The translations under genes were made by a program, and so were the position numbers. The notes below the pieces were generated by a model. The model did not search any database. It worked only from the letters and a program-made list of their open reading frames with translations, and was not told the DNA's origin. From Oscarella lobularis (lineage: Eukaryota; Porifera; Homoscleromorpha; Homosclerophorida; Oscarellidae), in contig NC_089182.1 in NCBI RefSeq assembly GCF_947507565.1, forward strand, positions 1,240,001-1,304,000: a DNA stretch of 64,000 nt, written 5' to 3'. This document shows, one piece after another, positions 44,505 to 53,345 of this stretch; position 1 is the stretch's first letter; each line of letters starts with the position of its first letter.

Positions 44505-45360
44505 GGTACAGAATGATGTCCGGCCTGCTTTTCGCAAAAGGATGTCGAGTTCAGCAGCACCGTATCCGCGAGTCCATGGCCCGCTGTGATCCACAAGGTG
44601 TGTGCCTCCGGTGGATTAGGGCTGCTCATCGTCGTCGAGCTTATTCCGTTTTGGGGCCACAGGCATTATGGCACATAGACGGGCATCATAAATTAATCAA
44701 GTATGTGCTAGTGAGATGTCTCTATTCAACAGTGGAACTGATACGGGTGGTTTAGGTGGAGGTTCGTCGTTCATGGAGGAGTCGATGGTTTCTCAAGAGT
44801 TCCTGTTTTTCTCCACTGCTCGACAAATAACAAGGCGTCGACGGTTTTGCGTCTATTCAACGAAGCGGTCAGAGAGTTTGGACTGCTTGCTCGTGTCCGC
44901 AGTGATCAGGGTGGTGAAAATTACGACGTTGGATGGGCAATGCTGAGTCATGCAAAAAGAGGAATTGGGACAATGATTGTGGGTCGTAGTGTCCACAACC
45001 AAAGGATTGAAAGGTTGTGGAGAGATGTCCACTTCGGCGTCATTCAATTCTACAAAGATTTATTTCACCATATGGAAGGCTGTGGTTGTCTTGATCCAAA
45101 TAGCGAACGAGACCTCTTTGCTCTTCATTTTTTTACGGCCCTCGAATAAATCGTCACTTGGAAACTTGGAGAAAGGGATGGATTCATCATAAGATCAGTG
45201 GAGTGGGCAAGTCACCAATGCAACTATGGGTGCAAGGAATGCAAAAGCTGGCAAATTGACGTTGCCTGATATATTTCTTCTTATGAAGTTGACGAGCTCA
45301 CGCGTTCTGTTGACCCGCTGTGTTCCAGCTCCAACTTCGGAATGGACATCTATCTACAGG
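44505..45360 (+). pseudogene. rve-like integrase / DDE transposase gene copy with an intron and 3' frameshift
   Basis: Exon 1 (44,505-44,700, after a cag acceptor) reads GYRMMSGLLFAKGCRVQQHR then SMARCDPQGVCLRW and ALWHIDGHHKLIK. A 55-nt GT-AG intron (44,701-44,755) follows, and exon 2 continues in frame [57 protein letters not shown] and [19 protein letters not shown]. The acidic triad is D in HIDG, D in RSDQGGE and E in RIERLW, the rve (integrase) pattern of the uncharacterised animal integrase-core family. A shift at a seven-T run (45,128-45,134) precedes [32 protein letters not shown]; then TGA at 45,257 and a decayed tail to about 45,360. The 5' end is missing. It is close to intact and could be a recent pseudogene. 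Confidence 0.7.
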
Positions 45361-45514
45361 TTCAGCATTTTTTGTCTCGCGCGGTTACTGAGAAATGCAA
45401 TAGGCTACGTAGAGCACGTTTGCGCGGTGTACTATTCATTGATTGATATAAGTGGGTATACGTACGTGCGCATGCGTACCCAACACGTCAGATAGTCGCC
45501 ATTTTGCTTTTCCT
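45361..45514. other. Short spacer upstream of the HECT-like gene
   Basis: About 150 bases between the integrase copy and an ATG at 45,515. Contains acgtacgtgcgcatgcgt-type alternating sequence (about 45,460-45,478). No core promoter is seen. Confidence 0.35.
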
Positions 45515-45734
45515 ATGAAGGACAACATTCGTCGAGCTACTGCTTTTATGGATCAAGCCGCGGCCGCACTGCGCAGTGAGTCAGTCGAAAGGACTCCTGC
45601 GGGATCGTCAGCACTGTCCGCTGTTGCAACGTCGGCGACGACACCATCAATAGGTATGTAAAGTATTTTTGCTTTTCTTTCTTTGCAAAGGCGTTCTTTC
45701 CCAGCTTCGTCGAGCGCCTTGGTGTCAAGTGTTG
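45515..45734 (+). pseudogene. 5' part of a HECT-like E3 gene, split by a Merlin insertion
   Basis: ATG at 45,515 gives MKDNIRRATAFMDQAAAALR, then a GT-AG intron (45,654-45,690) and GVLSQLRRAPWCQVL, stopping at the transposon edge at 45,735. The expected next segment, RKRKGRGREKTWKKVFFCVA, begins immediately after the transposon at 47,094. This N-terminal layout precedes the HECT-like domain in a family expanded in sponges and cnidarians. The role here is lost. Confidence 0.55.
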
Positions 45735-47092
45735 GGTTGTAGTGAAGGACGTGTACTACCCTCTAAAGTGCGCTAATTCCGTCGCTAATTATACCAATGG
45801 GTGGGGGTCGTGTACTACCAATTACCGCGCCTCCCTCGTGCCGCACGCGACAGGCTTGCGAATGTGTCAGTATTGCATCTTCTTATTGTCTGTTGGCAAC
45901 TGCTGCGATGGCTCGGGCTGCTGGCGCTCACGGAGCTCTACCTCGCATGAACTACGTGGACTTGGTTAGGACGGTCACCGATTCTGACACAGCAGTAGCT
46001 TGGCTCCGGCAACAGAGTCTTCTTGCCGATCACCACGTGTGCGTATGCGGCCGACCGTGCTGCGAAGTTCGTCGGCCGGGTTACCCTGAAGGTCGAGCGT
46101 GGAGATGTCCGAGGAAAGGCTGTCAGAAAGTTCGATCGCTACGCCACGTAAGGATTGTCTGTTTTTTAACCAGCCACTTGCAACTGTTGATCTGATACTT
46201 AGGGCAGCTTTTTTCTGAGTCCAAGGTGTCGCTTGAGAAATTGGTTCGATTAATTCACCTGTAGTCGACGAAGTCTCGAGCTGGTCAAGTTAAGGACGAT
46301 CTTGAGCTGTCGAATCACACCGCGATTGACTGGCTGAATTTCATGTGAGACGTATGCGCTCAGTATCTCCTTGACCACCCCGTCGAAATAGGGGAGTTGG
46401 CTTGGAGGTGGAGATTGATGAATCGAAATTCGGGCGTCGCAAATATCACAGGGGGCGTTATGTAGAGGGACATTGGGTGTTTGGCGGAACGGAAAGAGGC
46501 TCGGGGAACGCTTTCATGGTGGAAGTACAAGCTCGAGATGCTCAGACGCTGTTGCCAATTATTCGACAGCACATTCGTCCTGGAACCCGCATCTACTCGG
46601 ATGAGTGGCGCGCATACAGAGCAATTCAGGCGCGGCCTGGAAGGCAGTACGGCCACACCACTGTCAATCATTCGCGCCACTTCGTCGATCCTGCTACCGG
46701 CGCGCACACGCAGAATGTAGAGGGTATGTGGTCAACCTGCAAAAGAATGATGAGGAGTCTTAACGTCATGCATTCGCGCCTATTAGACACATACCTACAG
46801 GAATTCATGTGGCGAAGACAGTTTGATCAAGGAGGAACAAGTGCCTTCTGGAATATCATTGCACATTCGTGAACAATATCCTTTGTGACTCTATTCATTG
46901 TTTTCTGTTGTCGATTGCCGTATTGTGCGTAAGTGGAGCTGATGTTTCAGCCTGTTGTTGTGACACATGAATCCAATGCAGTTTGACACAAGGGAGGCGC
47001 GGTAATCGGTAGTACGCGACCCCCACCCATTGGTATAATTAGCGACGGAATTAGCGCACTTTAGAGGGTAGTACACGTCCTTCACTACAACC
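45735..47092 (+). mobile_element. Merlin (IS1016/ISXO2-like) DNA transposon, 1,358 bp, TIRs about 105 bp
   Basis: The ends ggttgtagtgaaggacgtg (45,735 on) and its complement ending at 47,092 extend as inverted repeats of about 105 bp with few mismatches (through taataccaatgggtggggg-like sequence). The transposase between them is degraded (next entry). Expected 8-9-bp target duplications are not recognisable: aagtgttg on the left, gcaaacgc on the right. Merlin elements occur in animal genomes; intact TIRs around a dead transposase suggest a copy that may have been mobilised in trans. Confidence 0.88.
45908..46872 (+). pseudogene. Merlin transposase (zinc ribbon + ISXO2-like DDE), broken in the middle
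   Basis: The N-terminal exon starts at about 45,908 (MARAAGAHGALPRMNYVDLV) with a zinc-ribbon-like CVCGRPCC ... WRCPRKGCQKVRSLR. After a probable intron (46,148-46,201) the frame GSFF is followed by a shift, KVSLEKLVRLIHL, and in-frame TAG (about 46,263) and TGA (about 46,347) codons. From about 46,402 the catalytic region is open: EVEIDESKFGRRKYHRGR, GHWVFGG, RIYSDEWRAYRAIQ, HSRHFVDPATGAHTQNVEG and MWSTCKRMMR. The DDE residues fit D in EIDESKF, D in YSDEWRAY and E in QNVEG. Stop at 46,870. The C-terminal catalytic part alone is 156 codons and looks well preserved. Confidence 0.82.
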
Positions 47093-48020
47093 GCAAACGC
47101 AAAGGACGCGGTCGTGAAAAGACGTGGAAAAAGGTGTTTTTCTGCGTCGCCGACTCGGATTCCGACGCTATGCCGACTCCATCTATCAAGGTCGCCCTTC
47201 AAGAAAGTGGATTGAAGAACTGGTTCGAAAAGTCTGGCGCAACAACCTTATAAGTTAGTAGCATTTGACATTGACAATGGCGGTTTTCAAGATTCTGGCT
47301 GCAAAGAATGATGACGACCTTGTAGCTGTTGTGACCGAATCCACGCACGAGACCTTCTTCGATGAATGTGGTAACGAAAGACCACTCGCGGCTGCAAAGA
47401 TGGCATGGAAATCCGAACTAGTACAAATGCTTACGTTCCACTTCAGCCTTGCCAAATTGTAAGGCGCAATAGATCAGTTTCGCGAAGGATTAGGAACTCT
47501 GGGTGTACTGGAAGCGATACAAGACAATGCACAGGCAATGAAGCCATTCTTCTTGTGGTGCGAAACAAAACTTACAGCAGGTATCATATGTAGTTATATT
47601 CGTCGTTTTCCCGACTCTCCTTTGAATGCAGATTTGCTCTTGAATCTATTCCGGCAAGGGGAAATTGTTTACGCAGACAAAGTAGACGAAATGCTGTGGA
47701 AAAAGAGAGAGAAGCATTTATTCTCTTCGAATATTTTCTTCAAGAATGTGAAGGCACAGTAAGGGAAAGACGAAATACGGTTTTTAGATGATTATCGCGT
47801 TTTGTGTTCTGTTGAAGATGTGTTTGTTTTCTGCACGGGAACCTCGCGACCCCCGCCTTTGGGATTTGGTCGTCGAATGACGATGCAGTTTACACATTCA
47901 GGCGTGACGCCAACGAGTTGCACTTGCGCTCTCACTCTAACGTTGCCAACAACGCAGGTTGATAGCGAAGCTGCTTTCTTCCGAAATTTGGCCACGATCT
48001 GTTTGGACAAATCTGAATGA
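47093..48020 (+). pseudogene. 3' part of the HECT-like E3 ubiquitin ligase gene (G2E3-like family), two in-frame stops
   Basis: Downstream of the Merlin element, RKRKGRGREKTWKKVFFCVA opens and ends SGATTL. From 47,265 to 48,020 one frame carries STHETFFDECGNERPLAAAK, then TAA (47,460-47,462), IDQFREGLGTLGVLEAIQ, LTAGIICSYIRRF, then TAA (47,760-47,762), DDYRVLCSVEDVFVFCTG, PPPLGFGRRMTMQF and a C-terminal TPTSCTCALTLTLP. The last block matches the HECT C-lobe, where the Cys of the STC-like triplet would carry ubiquitin. No frameshift is needed across the three blocks. The combination of transposon insertion and two stops indicates loss of function. Confidence 0.62.
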
Positions 48021-48290
48021 AAACTAACTTGTTCGTCTTTCTTCGTCAATCGTCTAAGACATCTGTTACTTTGATTAGCGTTCTTTTGGCCAAATTCTTA
48101 AATTCAGAGTTTATTGTCTTTAATTCAGAGTTCATTGTCAGACTTTATGATTTATCATTAATGTTCTAATAATGAAGATTGAAAATGGCAATAATAATAA
48201 TAATAGTGATCATGGTTATGATGATGAACCATGATCCAAACCTTGCAACGAAATTCCGACGATTTCATGAGAACCAGAGAAGTGAAAAGG
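48021..48290. other. Short stretch after the HECT-like relic
   Basis: AT-rich, with taataataataatagtg (about 48,195) as a microsatellite. No gene is supported. Confidence 0.4.
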
Positions 48291-48405
48291 AACCGCCTGA
48301 GAAACTGCAAGAGAAACGGCATAAAAAGCCGCATGAAAAATCGAAATAAAAACCGCATGAGAAACCGCATGAAAAACCGCATAAAAAATCGAAAACCAAC
48401 TTTAA
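48291..48405. repeat. 12-bp minisatellite (aaaccgcatgag / aaaaaccgcatg)
   Basis: About nine imperfect copies of a 12-bp unit. On the minus strand all copies stay in frame and create the artefact motif MRFFMRFLMRFLFRFF. No protein is inferred. Confidence 0.75.
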
Positions 48406-48429
48406 AATAGAAAACCGAATCAAGAATTG

Positions 48430-49110
48430 AATGCCGCAATTTTGGCGGAAATGACGCGCCATACAAACGCACATTAACCTTTCGATTAGTAGCAGGGACC
48501 AATCTGAAGCGTCAAATCCACGAATCCTCATCGTGCATCCATCGGCAACTTCCACGTTGGCCAGTTCGCTCTACGGCGAGGCGTGATATTCTTTCTGTAT
48601 CTGCTAGAGCACATCCATTGTTCGCTCCGGAATCGATGAGAGCGTTCAAAGCATCTGATTGCAAAAGGCCTTTTCCTTAGAGCCGTTCAATATTGATAAC
48701 TTAAAGCGGACACTCCGGAAATTGCGGAAAGCGATGGGTCAGCGCGGTTAACGTTGTACGACAAAGTTTGGTACTTGTGGCCGTGGTTTGCGGGGTCGTT
48801 ATTTGAAGCGCTTTTGTCGCCGCCAGAATCGAAAATGAAGGAAGTTGCAGCCACACTGGATTTGTGGTTGCAGCCTCTGTGGTAGCATAACAAACTGTGC
48901 GTAGGGCGAGGGTGTTGGTGTCTGGTAGGCTGGAAGGGTCGAAGGCGATCCGTATCGAGCTGGTTCGTACGGATAAGACGACGCTTGCTGCAGTTGCGAC
49001 GGACAGTGGGGTTAGTAGCAACGTAAGATTAAATTCTTCTTCGATAGTTTCTATCATCCGACGATTTCGCGACGTGGCAAACGAACGTCCACGTCGGATA
49101 CGTTGCACGC
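48430..49110 (-). pseudogene. Possible retropepsin-like polyprotein fragment
   Basis: On the minus strand, LNALIDSGANNGCALAD (about 48,610-48,660) has the D-S-G-A core of retroviral-type aspartic proteases, and a shifted frame continues VEVADGCTMRIRGFDASDW (48,500-48,560). A 135-codon Ser/Thr-rich frame (48,701-49,108) lies upstream. The evidence is limited to one motif and the gene is frameshifted. It may be another LTR or YR element fragment. Confidence 0.35.
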
Positions 49111-49149
49111 AAGTCGTCGATGGAATGGGGTTGCGATCAAAGATGGGCG

Positions 49150-49235
49150 TTTCGATATAAAAATATCGATATCAACGATATTGGAAGTTCAATATCGTAT
49201 ATCGATTTTGATATCGTATATCGATACCAGAGATA
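49150..49235. repeat. ATATCGATATC-rich low-complexity palindromic tract
   Basis: Repeated atatcgat, tcgatatc and tgatatcgtatatcgat words form overlapping palindromes. It could be an element terminus or a mutation-prone AT island; no gene is supported. Confidence 0.6.
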
Positions 49236-49357
49236 TACTGTATGTCTGTCCATTCTCTCAACACGCGCGCCAAATAATTGCTATTTGATTTGTACTTTTC
49301 ATAGAACACGTGGCTTCCTACGGGCAGTTTACACCCTAGGTCCCGCACGTTTTCAGC

Positions 49358-49540
49358 ATGTCTGCCAAACGAAAAAGAAGCCGAGTGTGGGAGTACTTTT
49401 CGACTGTCTCTGACGGTCGCGTGTCCTGCAATATCTGCAAATCGGAACTGAAGACGTCGGGAAACACGACAAACACGACAAAGCACCTAGAACCGAAGCA
49501 TGGTGAAATCTTACTGCGTTCAAAAGAAATTGATTGCTAG
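49358..49540 (+). CDS. BED-type zinc-finger protein (hAT-like N-terminus), 60 aa
   Basis: ATG at 49,358 encodes MSAKRKRSRVWEYFSTV, then VSCNICKSELKTSGNTTN and TTKHLEPKHGE. The W-x-Y-F..C-x2-C..H-x4-H arrangement is a BED zinc finger, a DNA-binding domain common to hAT transposases and their domesticated derivatives. The rest of a hAT transposase is absent; the frame stops after RSKEIDC, immediately before Helitron sequence. It is most likely a solitary N-terminal relic. Confidence 0.65.
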   Translation: MSAKRKRSRVWEYFSTVSDGRVSCNICKSELKTSGNTTNTTKHLEPKHGEILLRSKEIDC

Positions 49541-49555
49541 GAGCCGGTTCTCAGG

Positions 49556-49782
49556 GCTGACGATTACATTCACCTCAGAGATGCTCTACAGAACGAACGA
49601 AGTCCAGATAGCGTAGGTCAGCGAATAATTCTCCCATCGACATTCACTGGAAGTCCTCGCTACATGCATGAACGCCTGCAAGACGCAATGATCTACGTAA
49701 AGCATTACGGTCGCCATGACTTATTTATAACTATGACCTGCAATCCGAAGTGGCCAGAAATACAGAGAGAACTTTAATAAAA
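49556..49782 (+). pseudogene. Helitron_like_N fragment, plus strand (displaced part)
   Basis: The frame reads ADDYIHLRDALQNERSPDS, VGQRIILPSTFTGSPRYMHE, RLQDAMIYVKHYGRHDLF and ITMTCNPKWPEIQREL. This is the conserved Helitron helicase-like domain segment that normally follows the YAKIKSERLSYLR segment found on the opposite strand just downstream. It ends at a TAA (49,777). Confidence 0.8.
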
Positions 49783-49829
49783 ATCAAAAGCCACAAGACC
49801 GTCACGATTTGATAGCAAGAGTGTTTCAC

Positions 49830-50960
49830 CTAAAAGTTCATTCGTAAATAGGAGAGGCGTTCGCTTTTAATTTTGGCGTACATGTCTACGAAGAACTGTT
49901 GGGACAACTTGCCCGCGCGATGTAGAATGTTGAAGTTGTGTTCGCGGCACATGGCTCTATAGCTATAGTATTGCAGAGGAGAGATATCTTCGTTTTTATA
50001 GATTTTCCTCCCGAGTGGCGGGATTAACCTGCATATCTGCAAATAATAGCCATCTTCACCGCGAGGAAATAAAAGAGGATATTGGAGGGAGTCATATAGT
50101 CGATGAGTTTCGGAAACTCTTTTGAGACAACTATCTCGCTGATTCAAAACGATATCTCGAAAGTTGCCCTCAGTACCCTTAACAATTAGCGCTGCAACTT
50201 CAGGAGCCGAAGGAGCATTGAAGCGTCTGGGGTGTTCTCCGGTGGGAGTTTTGTCTGCGCGAATAACCATTTTTTTATTTTGGGGTAAGTTTTTCTCTAG
50301 AGCGGTTTTGAAGAGCGACACGTTCGGATTGTATTCGCGAAGCATCTCTTGGATACTGAAGAGCGTCGGTCTCATTAAGTGTGACGGAGAAGACTGCGAA
50401 TGAAGTCGGCATTCTACTTGCTGTGCTTGATCTTCCATGAAGTAAATTTGAAGAAACGAAGGTTCGGTGCCGGCTTGCAGAGCTAGAGGACCTATTCGAT
50501 GGTAAACTTGTCCTTGAATTTTGAATGTTTGCATAAAACCATGTTCAAATATTCTTCGATCGGCTCCAAAGGAAGTCATTTGGAAGAAAGAGTTGTACTT
50601 ACGAATATGGTCACGAAACTGGAGAGCTTCAGTGTCGAAATCTGTGAGGAGATGCAGTAGTGGCTGAGGCGGGGGGAGAACGGCGGAAGGCACACCTTGC
50701 CAAGAGCGCAGCACATGGAAGGAGATTCATTTCGCCATCTTTTAGCCTCGCAGTATTTGCACAGAACTGGCATGGCACCGACGTCTGCGCGAGAAAAGTT
50801 TATATGAGTTGAGGATCCATACGGAATGTTTTCCTTATACGGGCGTTTGTATTCTTTGAGAACTTTTGACCGTTTGACCGTTTCTCCTTTCGGAGACGAG
50901 AGAAAGCTAGTAAGTTTCCAACTGCTCCAAGTGAGTGCAGGCAATAAAACAGAATTTACC
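49830..50960 (-). pseudogene. Helitron Rep/helicase N-terminal region, minus strand (inverted against 49,556-49,782)
   Basis: From about 50,760 the minus strand reads CKYCEAKRWRNESPSM and LGKVCLP, then after a frameshift (about 50,650-50,700) FRDHIRKYNSFFQMTSFGAD, VYHRIGPLALQAG, FLQIYFMEDQAQQVECRL, NAPSAPEVAALIV, GNFRDIVLNQRDSCLKRVSE, YDSLQYPLLFPRGEDGYY, QYYSYRAMCREHNFNILHRA and FVDMYAKIKSERLSYLRMNF, then a stop at 49,830. This is the N-terminal part of the Helitron_like_N domain. The natural continuation lies on the plus strand at 49,556, so a local inversion separated the two. No HUH motif or helicase domain is present. Confidence 0.8.
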
Positions 50961-51344
50961 GTTTTCTGCTTCATCCATTTCCAGATTGCTTGTAAGGTTT
51001 GATACGTCGTGTTTCAGCGTCGCTAAATCAAGGTTATCTCGCGATGTTACAAATTAAGGTATATCTGCACCGAGATAAGACTTGGCACCCGCGGCCTCTT
51101 CCTGGAATGCGTCTCTCTGAAACATTAGCTGCTGCAATTGGACAGACGCCGCGAAAGTTGCTCCTGCATGGTTTTGAGCAAGTTCTACAAGTGAGAACGA
51201 TAGATTTCCTAAATGTACATAATATATGAGTAAATATGACTTCAGATTCTCTCTGGGTTCCTGTCCCCGGTTCTTCGGCTTCAGGTAAATTCTATATAGA
51301 CAAAACTTTATAGTCGACACATATATTACTGCCGCTATATAACG

Positions 51345-51725
51345 CGAACTTCAGCCTGAGACTCAATCGCCGAGCGTTTCGCAGGCGGGCGATGCAAGGG
51401 ATGGGCGGTGACTTGTTCCATAGAATCGATGGTATCGAAATGGCTTCGACAGAGGAACGCGGCGGACTGACCAACGATGTCGTCGAGAACGGCGAAGAGG
51501 CGCTCGGGACAAGCGCTTAGGGAACCACGGCACCTAGCAGAATCGAAAAGAACGCAGCATTTATTGGATGTACCCTTAGCGATCCTGTAGTGCTCGAGGC
51601 AAAGAGCGACGTCGTCTACGAATCCGCATTCGCGACTTCTTCGTCCCGAAAAGGACGCGATCTTCCCAAAGCACAGGCGACGAGCACGAGTGCCAGGAAG
51701 ACCAGTAAAAGCATGGGAGATCAGT
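51345..51725 (-). CDS. Cys-rich (ZAD-like?) exon of an unidentified minus-strand gene
   Basis: A long open frame without its own ATG reads RRLCFGKIASFSGRRSREC, then VDDVALCLEHYRIAKGTSNK, CCVLFDSARCRGSLSACPER, LFAVLDDIVGQSAAFLCRSH and FDTIDSMEQVTAHPLHRPP, ending in TAG near 51,337. The spaced Cys pairs, the CVLF block and the FLCRSHFDTID end resemble the ZAD-type zinc-coordinating domain found at the N-terminus of zinc-finger and transposon proteins. Because it opens without a start codon it is probably an internal exon. Other exons were not identified; 51,054-51,320 on the same strand may hold one (LVELAQNHAGATFAASVQL). Confidence 0.4.
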
Positions 51726-51799
51726 TTGCATAGCGTAAGACAGCTGAGAGCGAGTCAATCGAGCAGGCGTCTGCGCGTATCAAGGTCAGCTGAAATGCT

Positions 51800-53165
51800 T
51801 TTTATCGACCGTTAGAGCCGCTTTTTGAATGTATCGAGGTTTCGATCGCTCCGCGTAAGCGCAAAGCGTACATAAATGTAGCAGACTTCGTTATCTCTAC
51901 TATCTAAGAATGGAAGCCCAACTTCCGACGCGTAGTACTCAATTGACGTCCTCTCGAAAAAAACGCGTGGATCTCGAATGAAAGAAAATTTAGCGAAGTC
52001 TGGATGTGCGAAAGTATGAGCTTATCCTGTTCGAATTGACCTTATCCGAGGCCATTTTCTGTGGGCGGGTCTTAATAGAATACACACAGTCGCGCTATTG
52101 GCCCATTAGTCATTGTTAGCAGAGCATGCGCGTTTGAAAGTCCGCCCTGCCTGCTACAGTACTGTACCAAAAAAGGTGACGTCACAATAGATAGAAACCC
52201 CAGATTGTTTTCGCAGAAGCGAGCACATGAAGAGAGATTGGGACCGTCGTCGTCTTCTAAGTTGCTTGGTAAAGAGAGTGAAACTTCGTCATCAGCTTTA
52301 TAAGAATTGAAATATTACAGCTCCTTGTAATTTGAGTCGAACTCTTGGAATTTGTACGTAGTCCTCAGGGGAAAAGTGGTCTGAGCAGACTTGACTGTGC
52401 GGAGTGACATCGTCTTCTTGCTATTTTAGACGGCTAAGCCACTTTCGTCGGCGTAAAGGACTTCTTGGGAAATGGTGAAAACTATGACCAGCTCTCAAAG
52501 TTCTGAAATTAGAACAGGCCTTGCAAAAATTCGAAAGAGCTGCGAAAGGGAAAGCTGCCATCGAGAAGCATATAAGAAAAGCAGCCAAAGCGAAGAAGAC
52601 AAAAAACGATGGGCCATTGGTAAGAGAATCGAGAAATTCCTAGGTGCATATCTAGATTAGACAATTATATTAGATGCTTACCTGCTCAGCTTCGCAGACC
52701 AATGACTCCGGAATAGATCTTGGTCCAGCGTCGAAGCGGGGCCAATCCGTTGAACCAGCTCAGAACGCTACCGGAAATTCAGCGGGGCATATTCCACCTC
52801 CGTCGTGGTGGTCAAAGATCAGTAGACGAAAGCGGTGACTTGGACGTAACCAAACTAGAGTAAAAAAGACATAAGATACAGGTGTTAAGTAGTATTATAA
52901 TGGGTAATTTGTGTGTATTTGTGACAACGTGTGCCATACCTGCATTGTCGACGTGCTGACCTACTAATAAACGATAATGATAAAACGAATTTAAAGAGTA
53001 CGTACATAACCTAACCACCTACCTCCTTGCAAAGGAGAGCGAATGAAAAATACGAACAAAGAGCTAGCAGTGAAGTATGAGATGAAAAATAAAGCATGCA
53101 TATAAAGTAGAGAAACTCGGGAATCTTATATCAACGTTTAATCTAATTTTAAGCGAATACCGTTT
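51800..53165. other. Stretch with no supported gene
   Basis: Contains only short ORFs. One at 52,472-52,660 (MVKTMTSSQSSEIRTGLAK) ends in a donor-like gtaag but has no recognised domain. Dispersed AT-rich tracts. No RNA gene is evident. Confidence 0.35.
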
Positions 53166-53345
53166 TCGCTGTGCTGCTGAGACTCTCCGCCACAAGACTT
53201 GCAAAGATCTTCGACTGACGCATCTTTGCCTGATCTTTTTCCACATAGACAGCATTTGATGTGCCCGCTCTTTCACGTCTCCCCTAGCTAACACTCTCCG
53301 AGATCATATCAATTGTATCTCCAACGTCGAGATACGGAACGACAA
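53166..53345 (-). pseudogene. Death-domain fragment, frameshifted
   Basis: Minus-strand pieces in changing frames read LDVGDTIDMISES, then ARGDVKERAHQMLSMWKK, then RSGKDASVEDLCKS. Joined, they follow the last three helices of a Death domain (D.D..I......D..ER..QML..W......A....L...L), as in sponge adaptor and receptor proteins. Two shifts within 180 bases rule out a working exon. The rest of the parent gene is not visible. Confidence 0.5.

Noticed and set aside
48158-48502. 114-codon minus frame with MRFFMRFLMRF repeats
   Set aside because: Translation of a 12-bp minisatellite, not a membrane protein.
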